A stretch of 64,000 bases of DNA from UBA1494_A sp963973975 (GTDB lineage: Bacteria > Bacteroidota > Bacteroidia > Flavobacteriales_E > Vicingaceae), in NCBI GenBank assembly GCA_963973975.1, contig CAXBCF010000013.1, positions 1 to 64,000 on the forward strand, read 5' to 3'. Position numbers and translations under genes: made by a program. The notes beneath the pieces are model-generated. The model saw only the letters and a program-made list of their open reading frames with translations. It was not told the DNA's origin and made no database searches. This document shows positions 1 to 9,236 of this stretch, piece by piece (position 1 is the stretch's first letter; each line of letters starts with the position of its first letter).

Positions 1-55
1 CCAATAGTTACAGTGTAACGGTCACAGATGCAACGAGTTGTTCAACAGTTCAGAG
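1..55 (+). repeat. Exact 55-base direct repeat, copy 1
   Basis: Bases 1-55 match 454-508 without a mismatch. The offset is 453 bases (151 codons), so the reading frame is kept. It lies inside the SprB-repeat gene and spans the end of a repeat unit (SYSVTVTDATSC region). Divergence begins immediately at base 56, and the left limit of this copy is cut by the window edge. Confidence 0.95.
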
Positions 56-3000
56 TATAACAGTAACAGAACCAACAGCGCTAACATCGAACTTAGTCAC
101 AGTGGATGAGAGTTGTACCCCTGGCAATGATGGAAGTGCTAATGCAAGCGGAGCAACCGGTGGCACAGCGCCATATACTTATTCATGGTCAACCACAGCA
201 ACGACACCGAGCATTAATGGCTTAAGTGCAGGAACTTACACGGTAACCATTACGGATGATAACAGTTGTACATTGGTAGAAACGTTCACGATTAACCCCG
301 GCGGAAACATCGCCTTGAATGAAACGATCACAGATGTTGATTGTAATGGAGGGAATACTGGAAATATCTCCTTGTCTCCATCCGGCGGCACAGCACCTTA
401 TACCTTTTTATGGGACGATGCGAGTACGAACTTCTTTAGGGCGGGGTTAACAGCCAATAGTTACAGTGTAACGGTCACAGATGCAACGAGTTGTTCAACA
501 GTTCAGAGCTTTACGATCACAGAACCGACTAGTCTTAATCCTGTTCTTTCCTTAAGAGATGCCGATTGTATTTCTCCTAATGGTTCGGCTTCTGCTGCCA
601 ACTCAACAGGAGGGACGCCACCCTATACTTACACTTGGGGACCAGGCAATCCAAATGGACAAGGAACGGATTCTATTTTCAGTTTAAATGCAGGTACTTA
701 CTTTTTAACTCTAACAGATGCTAACCTTTGTGATACTGTAGTATCTTTTGATATCAATTCAGGTGGAAGCAATTATACATTTATTGATTCAGTAACCAAT
801 AATCCATGTTTTGGAGATAACTTAGGAAGCATTGAAATATTAAATATAAATGGAGGAACGCCTCCATATACATTTGCATGGAGCAATGCAGGTGCTGGAA
901 CAAATAGTTTAAACTCAAATTTAGCTGCAGGAACCTATACCCTAACTTTAAGCGATGCAAACAATTGTGATTCAGTAATTACATTCAATATAACAGAACC
1001 AACAGCACTTACTGCTAGTTTTACAAATGTAGACGAAGACTGTGGATTAGTAAATGGATCTTCATGTGCTAATGTAAGTGGTGGTACACCTCCCTATTCT
1101 TTTATATGGCCGAATTCTTCAATAACATCTTGTATTACTAACTTAAGTGCAGGAAACTATACCGTAACTATTACAGATGCCAATAACTGTTTATTAATTG
1201 AAACCATATCTATCGGTAGCACACCTATTTACAGTGTTGATATTGATACTACAGATGTTTCTTGTAACGGAGCAAATGATGGAGCCATCAATGTAACTGT
1301 CGGACCTACTGCTGTAGCACCGATAACTTATACTTGGTCGCAGTTTGGCTTAAGTGGATCTAATCCTACAGGATTAAGTGCAGGAAATTATGGACTTACT
1401 GTTACTGATGCAACGGGTTGCTCAGGGACATTCAACATTCCGATTACAGAACCAAATGCTATTCAACCAAATCTAATAACAGTTGATGACGGATGTGGAA
1501 TAACTACAGTTTGTCAAGGGTATGCTAAGGCAAGTCCTTTGGGTGGAACGCCTCCATACGCTTATTCTTGGAACGGACCAAATGGTCCAATTGCAGGAAC
1601 TGATTCCATTGGCTCTCTTTGTGCAGGAAATTATTCATTAACTATTACAGATGATGAAGGATGTGACACAACGATTAACTTTATCATAAATCCTAAAAGT
1701 ATAATTATACCCAGTAGATCATTTACCAATGAAAGTTGTGAAAACGCGTGTGATGGAACCATTGATTTAATAGTTAGTGGAGGGCAAGCTCCATACTCTT
1801 ATAATTGGTCAATTCCTGTTGGAAACACAGCAAATGTTACCGGCTTGTGCGCTGGAACTTATAGCGTAACAATTACAGATGCAGTGAGTTGTGATACTAG
1901 TATTACCATTACGATAGATACTGATAGCATAGACTATTCTATCAATAAATCTGATTTAAGTTGCAGCGGCATTTCTGATGGAACTGCCAGTGTAATAGTT
2001 GTTGGAGGAACTGCTGGATTTACATTCAACTGGAATCCAGCACCTGGAGCAGGTCAGGGTACTCCTAATGTAATTGGATTGGCAGCGGGCAAGTATTTTG
2101 TAACTATTGATAATGGCTTAGGTTGTTCTGCAGTCGACAGTGTTACAATTAATCCTTCAACATCAATTTTACCTGGTGAAATTGTAAGTGATGAAACATG
2201 TAGTGGGGCTTGTGATGGAGAAATTGCTTTAAATCCAAGTGGAGGAGCAGGAGCTCCCTATTCATTTATTTGGTCTCCAGTTCCTCCAAACGGACAAGGT
2301 GTTGCAACTGCAACAGGCTTGTGTTCTGGAACATATTCTGTAACAGTCTCTGATGTTTCAAATTGTGATACTGTTTTAACATTAACCATAGAAAGTGCAG
2401 CGCCAATTACCGCCACAATTCAAGTCAATGATCAATCTTGTGGAGGTCCTTCAGCAATTTGTGATGGTAGAGCTACTGCAAATGTTAGTGGTGGAACCGC
2501 TCCATATACTTATAATTGGTCGGCAGGAGTTCCTGTAGGCTTTAGTCCAAATACAACAGATTCAGTTTGTGTCGGTGGGCCTTACTTTGTTACAATCACA
2601 GATGCAAATGGATGTAGTATTGTAGAATCATTTAATATAAATGCTCCTACTCCAATTACTGCTTCATTCACTATTGATAGTGCTTCTTGTAATTCTTGTG
2701 ATGGAGGCTTTGTTATCAATGCAAGTGGAGGTAGTCCAGCATACACTTTTGAACTATTTAACCAAAGCATGAACTCTATTGGAGTTATTGCAGGTAATTT
2801 GGTGGATACGCTTTGTGCAGGGATCTATTTTGTTCAAGTTACAGATGATTTAGGTTGTTCAGAAATGTTTAGTGTAGGCATCAGCAACAAAGGAGCTGAA
2901 GTGATCGACAGCATTGTTGTAACTGACGTTTCTTGCTTCGGAGGAAATGATGGAGCGGCAACTGCATTCTTTGATTGCAATGCGCCTAATTGCTCTGTTG

Positions 3001-6000
3001 AGTGGTTTGATGCTTTAAGTGGACTTCCAATCGGTCAAAATACTGCTACTGCAACGGGTTTAGCAGCTGGAGATTATTTTGTAGAAATCACAAATAATGA
3101 TACTTGTATCACCATTTCTACTATAACAATCGGTGAACCTCAACCATTTACACTAACGGCATCCGTTGCTGATGCAACTTGCAATAACTCGTGTAATGGA
3201 AGTATATCTGTAAATGTAGGTGGAGGAACAAACCCAATCACATATACTTGGTCATCAGGAGTTACTGTTGGTCAAGGCACTAACAGTGTTACCAGCTTAT
3301 GTGCAGGAAATTATTCCTTGACCATAACCGATGCAAATAGTTGTGATTCAGTATTTACTTTCACAATTGGTCAATCAACAGCTATAACAGCTAGTTTGAT
3401 AACTCAAGAAGCTAATTGTGGAATCGCTGACGGAAGGATCACTGCAAGAGTCAATGGTGGTGTTGCAGTTGTAGATTACGATTTCCAATGGTTTGATGGA
3501 TTAAATAATCTATTAGTAGGAGAGACGGATTCGATTATTGAAAACATATCTGCTGGAATTTATTTCTTAAGAGTTAGAGATGACAATGTTTGTGAAGAAA
3601 GATTTACAGCTGTTTTAGGAAATGTCGATGGACCAACTGTAACAGTTGACTCTACTAGAAATGCAGGTTGTTTTGGAACGAATAATGGAGCAATTTTCAT
3701 TACTGCAAACGGAACTAATGCTCCATTTAATTACAATTGGTTGCCTCTTGGGCAAACAACAGAAGATCTAACTAATATTGCTTCAGGAACTTATACTGTG
3801 GTAGTTACAGATGCTGTTGGTTGTACAGGAGTTGAATCATCAACTATTACAAGCTCTCCTGAATTGTTGGTCTCACTTAATAGACAAGATGCTACTTGTG
3901 GCAGCTGTAATGGTCAAGCTAGTCTTTCAGTAACAGGTGGAACAGCACCCTACTCGTATTTATGGAGTAATGGTTCAGTAGTCGACACTGCCGCTAATTT
4001 ATGCGGTGGATCACATTCTGTAATTGTAACTGATGCAAATGGTTGTAGTGAAACGATTAATTTCGGAATTAATACAATTGGTGGACCAACAAGTGAATTG
4101 GTAACAACTACCGCTGCTTCATGTGCTACAACTTGCGATGGAACGGCATTAATCCAACCAGTTGGTGGTGTAGCTCCATACAGCTTCTTGTGGCAACACA
4201 ATGGAGCAACAACTAATAGCTTGTCAAATCTATGTAAGGGGACTTACTTCGTACAAGTTTTTGATGCCAATTTCTGTTCTAGAACAGTAGAATTGGAAAT
4301 TACAAGTCCGAATGTAGTACTTATTCAAGCAACTATTCAAAGTGCAACTTGTAATCAAATTCCATGTAATGGGGCTATCAACTTAAATGTGAGTGGAGGA
4401 ACAGCTCCATACTCCTATAATTGGGCACCAACACCTCAAAACGACACAAGTTCTATTACTGCTCTTTGTGCAGGTGTTTACAATGTTACTGTAACTGATG
4501 CAAATGGATGCTCTGAAACTGCAGCGTACACCATTTCAAACAATGGAGTACCATTGACTCCAGAACCATCAATCAGTTCAATTTCTTGCTTTGGAACGTG
4601 TGATGGGTCATTAATCAGTAATGTGACTTCTTCAGCAAGCCTTTCTTTCCAATGGTTAAACGATCAAGGCCAAGCGATAGCTTCTCCTAATGAAGATTTG
4701 AATAATACAGTTTGTGCAGGAAATTATGTACTTGAAGTAACAACTCTTCCCGCAGGATGTAGGTCTTTTGTAAATGTTAGTATTGATGAGCCAGATAGTA
4801 TTTTACTTTCTATCTCAACTGTAAAAGCAATAACATGTGCAGCTGAATGTGATGGAGAATTGTTTGTGTCAACTCAAGGAGGAGCATTATTATATTCATT
4901 CTTGTGGAGTGATCCAAATGCTCAAACTCAAGTTCCGGCAACTGGTCTTTGTGCGGGAACTTACACTGTAACTGCAACAGATGCCAATGGATGTACTGCA
5001 ACAAATTCTACTGTTTTAGTAGAGCCGCTTCCAATTGTAATAAGCATTGATTCTCAAACAGATTTAGATTGTAGCTCTAATTGTGATGCTTCTGCTAGTA
5101 TAAGTGCTAGTGGTGGACAACAGCCATATACATTTAATTGGAGTGGTGGACAAAGTGGTAGTAATCCAACAGATCTTTGCTTTGGACCAAACATCGTAGA
5201 AGTATCAGATGCAAAAGGATGTTCTGTAACTGATACAGTATTTATTGCTGCAAATGATACACTTATTGCGGTAGTTCCAAGTCAAACTCTCTTTTGTGAT
5301 GGAGATAGCATTCATTTAAATGGATCTGTAATTGGAAACAATGTAAGTTCATTTGGATGGTATCAGGCAAATCAAACTACGATAATAACAAATAGTCTAG
5401 ATACAACTTTAATTAGACCAATTGGTAATTATAGTTTCTTCTTTATTGCAAGTGATGGGAAATGTTCAGATACTACTGAGTATGCTGTTTCGGTAATTGC
5501 CAATCCTGCTGTTGGTGTACCAAGCAAAATTTTTATCTATAAAGATGAAGTTGCGAATATTCAATTGAGTAATAAAGATCAATCCTATAGTTATAATTGG
5601 TCGCCGGGAACAGCATTGACAGATAGCAGTATTGCTGAACCAATCTCATCTACTCGTGAAACTATCACTTACTTTCTTACAGTTAGAGATACGAATGGCT
5701 GTGTCTATGTAGATTCTCTTGAAGTGATTTATTCTCCGGATTTAGATATTCCTTCAGGGTTTTCACCTAATGGAGATGGAACGAATGATGTTTGGAACTT
5801 GAATTTCATCAGAGAATTCCCAGGGGCTACTGTTCAAATTTTTAGTAGATGGGGAGAATTACTTTATGAGCAGAGAAATGGATATGCTGAACCTTGGGAT
5901 GGTACTTTTAATGGGAAATCCCTTCCTGTTGGAACTTATTATTATATAATTGATTTAAAAACGGATCGATTCAAACCGATAACCGGACCAATTACTATTG

Positions 6001-6008
6001 TAAAGTAA
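1..6008 (+). CDS. Giant SprB-repeat surface adhesin, T9SS type B sorted (5' partial)
   Basis: This is the C-terminal part of a very large cell-surface protein of the SprB type, the family that includes the mobile gliding adhesin of Flavobacterium. The frame is open from base 3, and the repeat phase runs through the window edge, so the GTG at 102 is not a real start. About 22 complete repeats of some 75-85 residues follow. Each carries a GGTAPYTYxWS-like strand, then L.AGTYxVTVTDxxxC, with cysteines at regular spacing. After the repeats come a region resembling an Ig-like fold (about 5270-5490) and one resembling a PKD-type fold (about 5500-5740). From about 5748 a CHU_C / gliding-associated C-terminal domain begins with FSPNGDGTNDVW, the type B sorting signal for T9SS. 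The adjacent sprF-like gene fits the usual adhesin-plus-SprF arrangement. Family and secretion route are firm; a gliding role is inferred. Confidence 0.93.
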   Translation, partial: NSYSVTVTDATSCSTVQSITVTEPTALTSNLVTVDESCTPGNDGSANASGATGGTAPYTYSWSTTATTPSINGLSAGTYTVTITDDNSCTLVETFTINPGGNIALNETITDVDCNGGNTGNISLSPSGGTAPYTFLWDDASTNFFRAGLTANSYSVTVTDATSCSTVQSFTITEPTSLNPVLSLRDADCISPNGSASAANSTGGTPPYTYTWGPGNPNGQGTDSIFSLNAGTYFLTLTDANLCDTVVSFDINSGGSNYTFIDSVTNNPCFGDNLGSIEILNINGGTPPYTFAWSNAGAGTNSLNSNLAAGTYTLTLSDANNCDSVITFNITEPTALTASFTNVDEDCGLVNGSSCANVSGGTPPYSFIWPNSSITSCITNLSAGNYTVTITDANNCLLIETISIGSTPIYSVDIDTTDVSCNGANDGAINVTVGPTAVAPITYTWSQFGLSGSNPTGLSAGNYGLTVTDATGCSGTFNIPITEPNAIQPNLITVDDGCGITTVCQGYAKASPLGGTPPYAYSWNGPNGPIAGTDSIGSLCAGNYSLTITDDEGCDTTINFIINPKSIIIPSRSFTNESCENACDGTIDLIVSGGQAPYSYNWSIPVGNTANVTGLCAGTYSVTITDAVSCDTSITITIDTDSIDYSINKSDLSCSGISDGTASVIVVGGTAGFTFNWNPAPGAGQGTPNVIGLAAGKYFVTIDNGLGCSAVDSVTINPSTSILPGEIVSDETCSGACDGEIALNPSGGAGAPYSFIWSPVPPNGQGVATATGLCSGTYSVTVSDVSNCDTVLTLTIESAAPITATIQVNDQSCGGPSAICDGRATANVSGGTAPYTYNWSAGVPVGFSPNTTDSVCVGGPYFVTITDANGCSIVESFNINAPTPITASFTIDSASCNSCDGGFVINASGGSPAYTFELFNQSMNSIGVIAGNLVDTLCAGIYFVQVTDDLGCSEMFSVGISNKGAEVIDSIVVTDVSCFGGNDGAATAFFDCNAPNCSVEWFDALSGLPIGQNTATATGLAAGDYFVEITNNDTCITISTITIGEPQPFTLTASVADATCNNSCNGSISVNVGGGTNPITYTWSSGVTVGQGTNSVTSLCAGNYSLTITDANSCDSVFTFTIGQSTAITASLITQEANCGIADGRITARVNGGVAVVDYDFQWFDGLNNLLVGETDSIIENISAGIYFLRVRDDNVCEERFTAVLGNVDGPTVTVDSTRNAGCFGTNNGAIFITANGTNAPFNYNWLPLGQTTEDLTNIASGTYTVVVTDAVGCTGVESSTITSSPELLVSLNRQDATCGSCNGQASLSVTGGTAPYSYLWSNGSVVDTAANLCGGSHSVIVTDANGCSETINFGINTIGGPTSELVTTTAASCATTCDGTALIQPVGGVAPYSFLWQHNGATTNSLSNLCKGTYFVQVFDANFCSRTVELEITSPNVVLIQATIQSATCNQIPCNGAINLNVSGGTAPYSYNWAPTPQNDTSSITALCAGVYNVTVTDANGCSETAAYTISNNGVPLTPEPSISSISCFGTCDGSLISNVTSSASLSFQWLNDQGQAIASPNEDLNNTVCAGNYVLEVTTLPAGCRSFVNVSIDEPDSILLSISTVKAITCAAECDGELFVSTQGGALLYSFLWSDPNAQTQVPATGLCAGTYTVTATDANGCTATNSTVLVEPLPIVISIDSQTDLDCSSNCDASASISASGGQQPYTFNWSGGQSGSNPTDLCFGPNIVEVSDAKGCSVTDTVFIAANDTLIAVVPSQTLFCDGDSIHLNGSVIGNNVSSFGWYQANQTTIITNSLDTTLIRPIGNYSFFFIASDGKCSDTTEYAVSVIANPAVGVPSKIFIYKDEVANIQLSNKDQSYSYNWSPGTALTDSSIAEPISSTRETITYFLTVRDTNGCVYVDSLEVIYSPDLDIPSGFSPNGDGTNDVWNLNFIREFPGATVQIFSRWGELLYEQRNGYAEPWDGTFNGKSLPVGTYYYIIDLKTDRFKPITGPITIVK
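454..508 (+). repeat. Exact 55-base direct repeat, copy 2
   Basis: This is the second copy of the sequence at 1-55, two repeat units downstream. Other repeat units of the gene share protein sequence but differ widely in codons, so DNA identity over 55 bases indicates recent duplication or gene conversion. Confidence 0.95.
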
Positions 6009-6009
6009 A

Positions 6010-6966
6010 ATGAAAAAGATGAATCGAATAGATATAAAGAAGCTACGTTACTTCTTATTTATGGCTTTAGCATGCCTTGTAATAAGCAGCAAGCTAAAAG
6101 CACAGCAATTGCCTCAATATACTCAATACGTCTTGAATAAGTATGTCATTAACCCTGCCTCGGCTGGAACTGAAAACTATTTTTTAGGTCAATCAAATTA
6201 TCGTTCTCAATGGGAAGGAGTAAGAGATGCGCCTAGGACATATATTTTAAGTGTGAATGGGCCAATTGAACATCAAAAAATGGGAATAGGGGGATATATC
6301 TTTTCAGACGTAACGGGACCAACTAGAAGAAATGGAATGAGCTTATCTTATTCTTATCATTTTCAATTAGACGATGAAATACGCTTGTCTTTTGCTTTAA
6401 ATGCTGGTATACTCAACTATACAGTTGATGGAACACAAATAAGTTTTGATCAAGACAATGACCAAGTCGCAAGTGCAAACCAAGAGAATACACTTTACCC
6501 TGATGCAGGTTTTAGCTTTTATTTATATGGAAAGAATTATTTCTTCGGAGCTTCTGCACCACAATTGTTGCGAAATGAATTAAGCTTTGAAAATGCTATC
6601 AGCAATCCTACAGGAAGATTAGTCAATCATTACTTCATAATGGGGGGATACACTTACTCCGTTAACGACCAATTTGATGTTGAACCTTCATTTTTACTGA
6701 AGTATGTGAAACCAACTCCGCTTTCTTATGAATTTACTTTGAGAGGAATCTATGAGAAAAAGTATTGGCTAGGAGTGTCATATAGAAGAGCTGATGCTAT
6801 TGGTATTTTAGCAGGATATGTCTTACAAGATAACATTTCTTTTGGGTATTCATATGACATTACTAACTCTGAGTTACAAAACTATAGCACCGGCTCTCAT
6901 GAAATAATGCTCTCCTTTAGATTTAATAGCACCGGTTCTCGGAAAACAGTTACAACTGAAGATTAA
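6010..6966 (+). CDS. PorP/SprF family type IX secretion membrane protein
   Basis: This is an outer-membrane beta-barrel protein of the PorP/SprF family. In gliding bacteria, SprF-type members are needed for secretion or surface assembly of the adhesin encoded next to them. Residues 1-31 form a signal peptide ending LKA before QQ. The mature start, QLPQYTQY followed by NPASAG at residues 48-53, is the family signature. The rest alternates short aromatic-rich strands typical of a barrel, and 318 residues is the usual length. The ATG follows the adhesin stop after a single base, so the two genes are certainly co-transcribed and the pair is probably a dedicated adhesin-exporter unit. An in-frame ATG four codons in (6019) is an equally possible start. 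Confidence 0.92.
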   Translation: MKKMNRIDIKKLRYFLFMALACLVISSKLKAQQLPQYTQYVLNKYVINPASAGTENYFLGQSNYRSQWEGVRDAPRTYILSVNGPIEHQKMGIGGYIFSDVTGPTRRNGMSLSYSYHFQLDDEIRLSFALNAGILNYTVDGTQISFDQDNDQVASANQENTLYPDAGFSFYLYGKNYFFGASAPQLLRNELSFENAISNPTGRLVNHYFIMGGYTYSVNDQFDVEPSFLLKYVKPTPLSYEFTLRGIYEKKYWLGVSYRRADAIGILAGYVLQDNISFGYSYDITNSELQNYSTGSHEIMLSFRFNSTGSRKTVTTED

Positions 6967-6968
6967 AA

Positions 6969-7265
6969 ATGGCCAATTTTAATGAATATATAAATGGTGA
7001 AACACCTGTACTAGTTGACTTCTTTGCGGAATGGTGTGGACCTTGTAAAGTTCAAGCTCCTATATTGAATTCATTGAAGCAAGAGGTCGGAAAGCAATTG
7101 AATATACTCAAAATTGATGTTGATAAAAATCAAGCAGTTGCTCAGAAATACGCAATTAAAGGTGTACCAACTTTAATTCTATTTCATCAGGGGAAAATAA
7201 TTTGGCGCAAATCAGGTGTGGTGCAGGCAAATGAAATCAAACAACACTTAGCTCAGATTCAGTAA
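6969..7265 (+). CDS. trxA: Thioredoxin
   Basis: This is a small cytoplasmic thioredoxin (98 residues) that reduces protein disulfides. The active site WCGPC is at residues 22-26, and the cis-proline loop GVPT is at 65-68. There is no signal peptide or membrane segment. It starts 2 bases after the stop of the sprF-like gene, so it is the third gene of the adhesin operon. Its 3' end overlaps the convergent deacetylase gene by 29 bases. Whether it serves the cysteine-rich adhesin is unknown: a cytoplasmic thioredoxin would act before export, or it may simply be housekeeping. Confidence 0.93.
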   Translation: MANFNEYINGETPVLVDFFAEWCGPCKVQAPILNSLKQEVGKQLNILKIDVDKNQAVAQKYAIKGVPTLILFHQGKIIWRKSGVVQANEIKQHLAQIQ

Positions 7266-7866
7266 TTTTTTTTAATATCCAGCCTTTTTGTTGAGTGTGT
7301 TGCAGTAAATTTTCTAAAACGTATTTCATCTTATCAGCAGCTTTCAAGCTATCATGCAATGTAATGATGTCGCCACCTTTTAATTGCTTTAAACTAATCC
7401 CTAAACTCTTCTCCTTTGAAGTTCTAGGATCGTAATCTTTACTCAAAACAGACCACATCACAATTTTAAATTCATTCTTTAATACTCGGATTTGTTGCGA
7501 GCTAATTTTTCCATAAGGTGGTCTGAAAATTTTAGAATCAATTAGTTGAGCACATTTTTGAACATCTTCGAGGTAGTTATTTTTGGAGACCTTCCATCCA
7601 TTTAAATGCTGGTAGGTATGATTTCCAACAGCATGGCCTTCACTCACAATTTGTTGGTATAGTTCAGGATGCATTTCTACATTTTTACCTATACAAAAAA
7701 ACGTTGCTTTCGCATTATAGCTTTTCAGTATTTCAAGTATCCACTCAGTTACTCCAGGAGTTGGACCATCATCAAAAGTGAGGAAAATAGCAGGCTCGTT
7801 CGTCTTTACATTCCAATAAAGAGAAGGGTAAAGCTGTTTGAGAATACCTGAAGGGTGAGTAAACAT
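7237..7866 (-). CDS. Polysaccharide deacetylase family protein (NodB domain)
   Basis: This is a carbohydrate esterase 4 fold enzyme expected to remove N-acetyl groups from a polysaccharide or peptidoglycan. Motif 1 TFDDGP is at residues 30-35, with the two metal/catalytic aspartates. Motif 2 is HTYQH at 83-87 (metal histidines), motif 3 is RPPYG at 115-119, and motif 5 contributes HDS at 171-173. At 209 residues it is essentially the bare catalytic domain. No signal peptide is visible, so export is uncertain. Its ATG overlaps the radA stop by one base (TAATG), which suggests translational coupling. Its 3' end overlaps the convergent thioredoxin gene. The substrate cannot be told from sequence. 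Confidence 0.9.
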   Translation of the reverse strand: MFTHPSGILKQLYPSLYWNVKTNEPAIFLTFDDGPTPGVTEWILEILKSYNAKATFFCIGKNVEMHPELYQQIVSEGHAVGNHTYQHLNGWKVSKNNYLEDVQKCAQLIDSKIFRPPYGKISSQQIRVLKNEFKIVMWSVLSKDYDPRTSKEKSLGISLKQLKGGDIITLHDSLKAADKMKYVLENLLQHTQQKGWILKKITESELSVV

Positions 7867-9227
7867 TAGCCAAAGAGTTGATTAAAAACTTCTTCAATTT
7901 TTCCTACAGCTGCAAGCTCGATTGAAAAATCCTTTTTACTTAATCCTTTTAAGTTGTATTTAGAAAGAAAAATTTTATCAAACCCTAATTTTTGAGCTTC
8001 CAAAATGCGTTGTTCAATTTTATTTACAGGTCTAATTTCTCCTGAAAGTCCTACTTCAGCAGCAAAACAGCTTTTTGAAGGAATGGGAAAATCTTCACTC
8101 GAGGAAAGTACAGCACTCACAACAGCTAAGTCAATTGCAGGGTCTTCAACTTTGATTCCACCTGCTATGTTTAAAAACACATCTTTAGCCCCTAGTTTAA
8201 AACCACAGCGCTTTTCTAACACTGCTAGTAACATGTTTAGCCTTCTCAAATCAAAACCTGTAGCAGAACGTTGAGGAGTTCCGTAGGCAGCAGAACTAAC
8301 CAATGACTGAACCTCAATCAACATGGGACGCAAACCTTCCATACTCGAAGAAATTGCAGAGCCACTTAATTGCTCGTCTCGGTTAGAAAGCAATATTTCT
8401 GAAGGATTGTCAACTTCTCGTAAACCGTTCCCAAGCATTTCATAAATACCGATTTCATTGGTAGGGCCAAATCTATTTTTTGAAGTTCTTAGTAGTCTGT
8501 AAATATGGTGTCTATCTCCCTCAAATTGCAAAACCACATCTACCATGTGTTCCAATACTTTTGGTCCAGCTAAATTTCCTTCTTTATTGATGTGGCCAAT
8601 TAAGAATATTGGGGTGTTGGTTTCTTTTGCAAAGCGCATCAAATCTCCTGCACACTCTCTTATTTGCGAAATACTTCCCGCTGATGACTCAATTAAACCA
8701 CTGTGTAAGGTTTGAATACTGTCAACAATGACAAGATCTGGCTCAATTTTTACTAAGTGTTGTATAATGGTTTGAACAGAGGTTTCAGAAAGTAAATAGC
8801 ACTCCTTGTTTTTTATGCCAATACGATTTGCCCTCATTTTGATTTGTTGCTCACTCTCCTCACCTGAAATATAGAGCACTTTAACACCACTCCAATTTAA
8901 AGCCAGTTGCAACAAAAGCGTAGACTTTCCAATTCCGGGTTCACCTCCAAATAGTTGCAAAGAGCCGGGTACAATTCCACCACCTAAAACACGATTGATT
9001 TCTTGATCCGGTGTGCGAAAGCGAATTTCTTTATTCTCTTCAATCTCTGAAATAAGGACTGGTTTACTAGCTCTTTGCTTAGTAGATGAACTAGCAATAC
9101 CATTTTCTTTTTGAATTACTTCTTCTACATAGGTATTCCACTCATTGCAGGATGGACATTTACCAATCCATTTACTAGCTTGTGCGCCACAATTTTGACA
9201 GAAATAGGCTGTTTTGAGTTTAGCCAA
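7866..9227 (-). CDS. radA: DNA repair protein RadA
   Basis: RadA is a RecA-like ATPase that drives branch migration of recombination intermediates. A four-cysteine zinc finger occupies the N-terminus (C10, C13, C24, C27). Walker A GEPGIGKST is at 95-103, and the Walker B stretch LVIVDSIQ is at 165-172. The RadA-specific KNRFG motif is at 250-254, followed by the Lon-protease-like C-terminal domain. The length of 453 residues is normal. The gene lies between the TPR protein (9 bases after that gene's stop-side neighbour) and the NodB gene, which it overlaps by one base. All motifs are intact, so an active protein is expected. Confidence 0.97.
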   Translation of the reverse strand: MAKLKTAYFCQNCGAQASKWIGKCPSCNEWNTYVEEVIQKENGIASSSTKQRASKPVLISEIEENKEIRFRTPDQEINRVLGGGIVPGSLQLFGGEPGIGKSTLLLQLALNWSGVKVLYISGEESEQQIKMRANRIGIKNKECYLLSETSVQTIIQHLVKIEPDLVIVDSIQTLHSGLIESSAGSISQIRECAGDLMRFAKETNTPIFLIGHINKEGNLAGPKVLEHMVDVVLQFEGDRHHIYRLLRTSKNRFGPTNEIGIYEMLGNGLREVDNPSEILLSNRDEQLSGSAISSSMEGLRPMLIEVQSLVSSAAYGTPQRSATGFDLRRLNMLLAVLEKRCGFKLGAKDVFLNIAGGIKVEDPAIDLAVVSAVLSSSEDFPIPSKSCFAAEVGLSGEIRPVNKIEQRILEAQKLGFDKIFLSKYNLKGLSKKDFSIELAAVGKIEEVFNQLFG

Positions 9228-9236
9228 AAGAATAAA

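Noticed and set aside
102..104. GTG as start of the large adhesin gene
   Set aside because: The frame is open with no stop from base 3, and the repeat pattern continues through it, so the gene starts outside the window.
2582..5004. Open frames on the minus strand within the adhesin gene
   Set aside because: They are shadows of repetitive coding sequence, with no recognisable domain, start context or promoter.
1..5250. Regular repeats suggestive of a CRISPR or satellite array
   Set aside because: The repeats are protein repeats of an uninterrupted coding frame, of unequal length and with divergent DNA.
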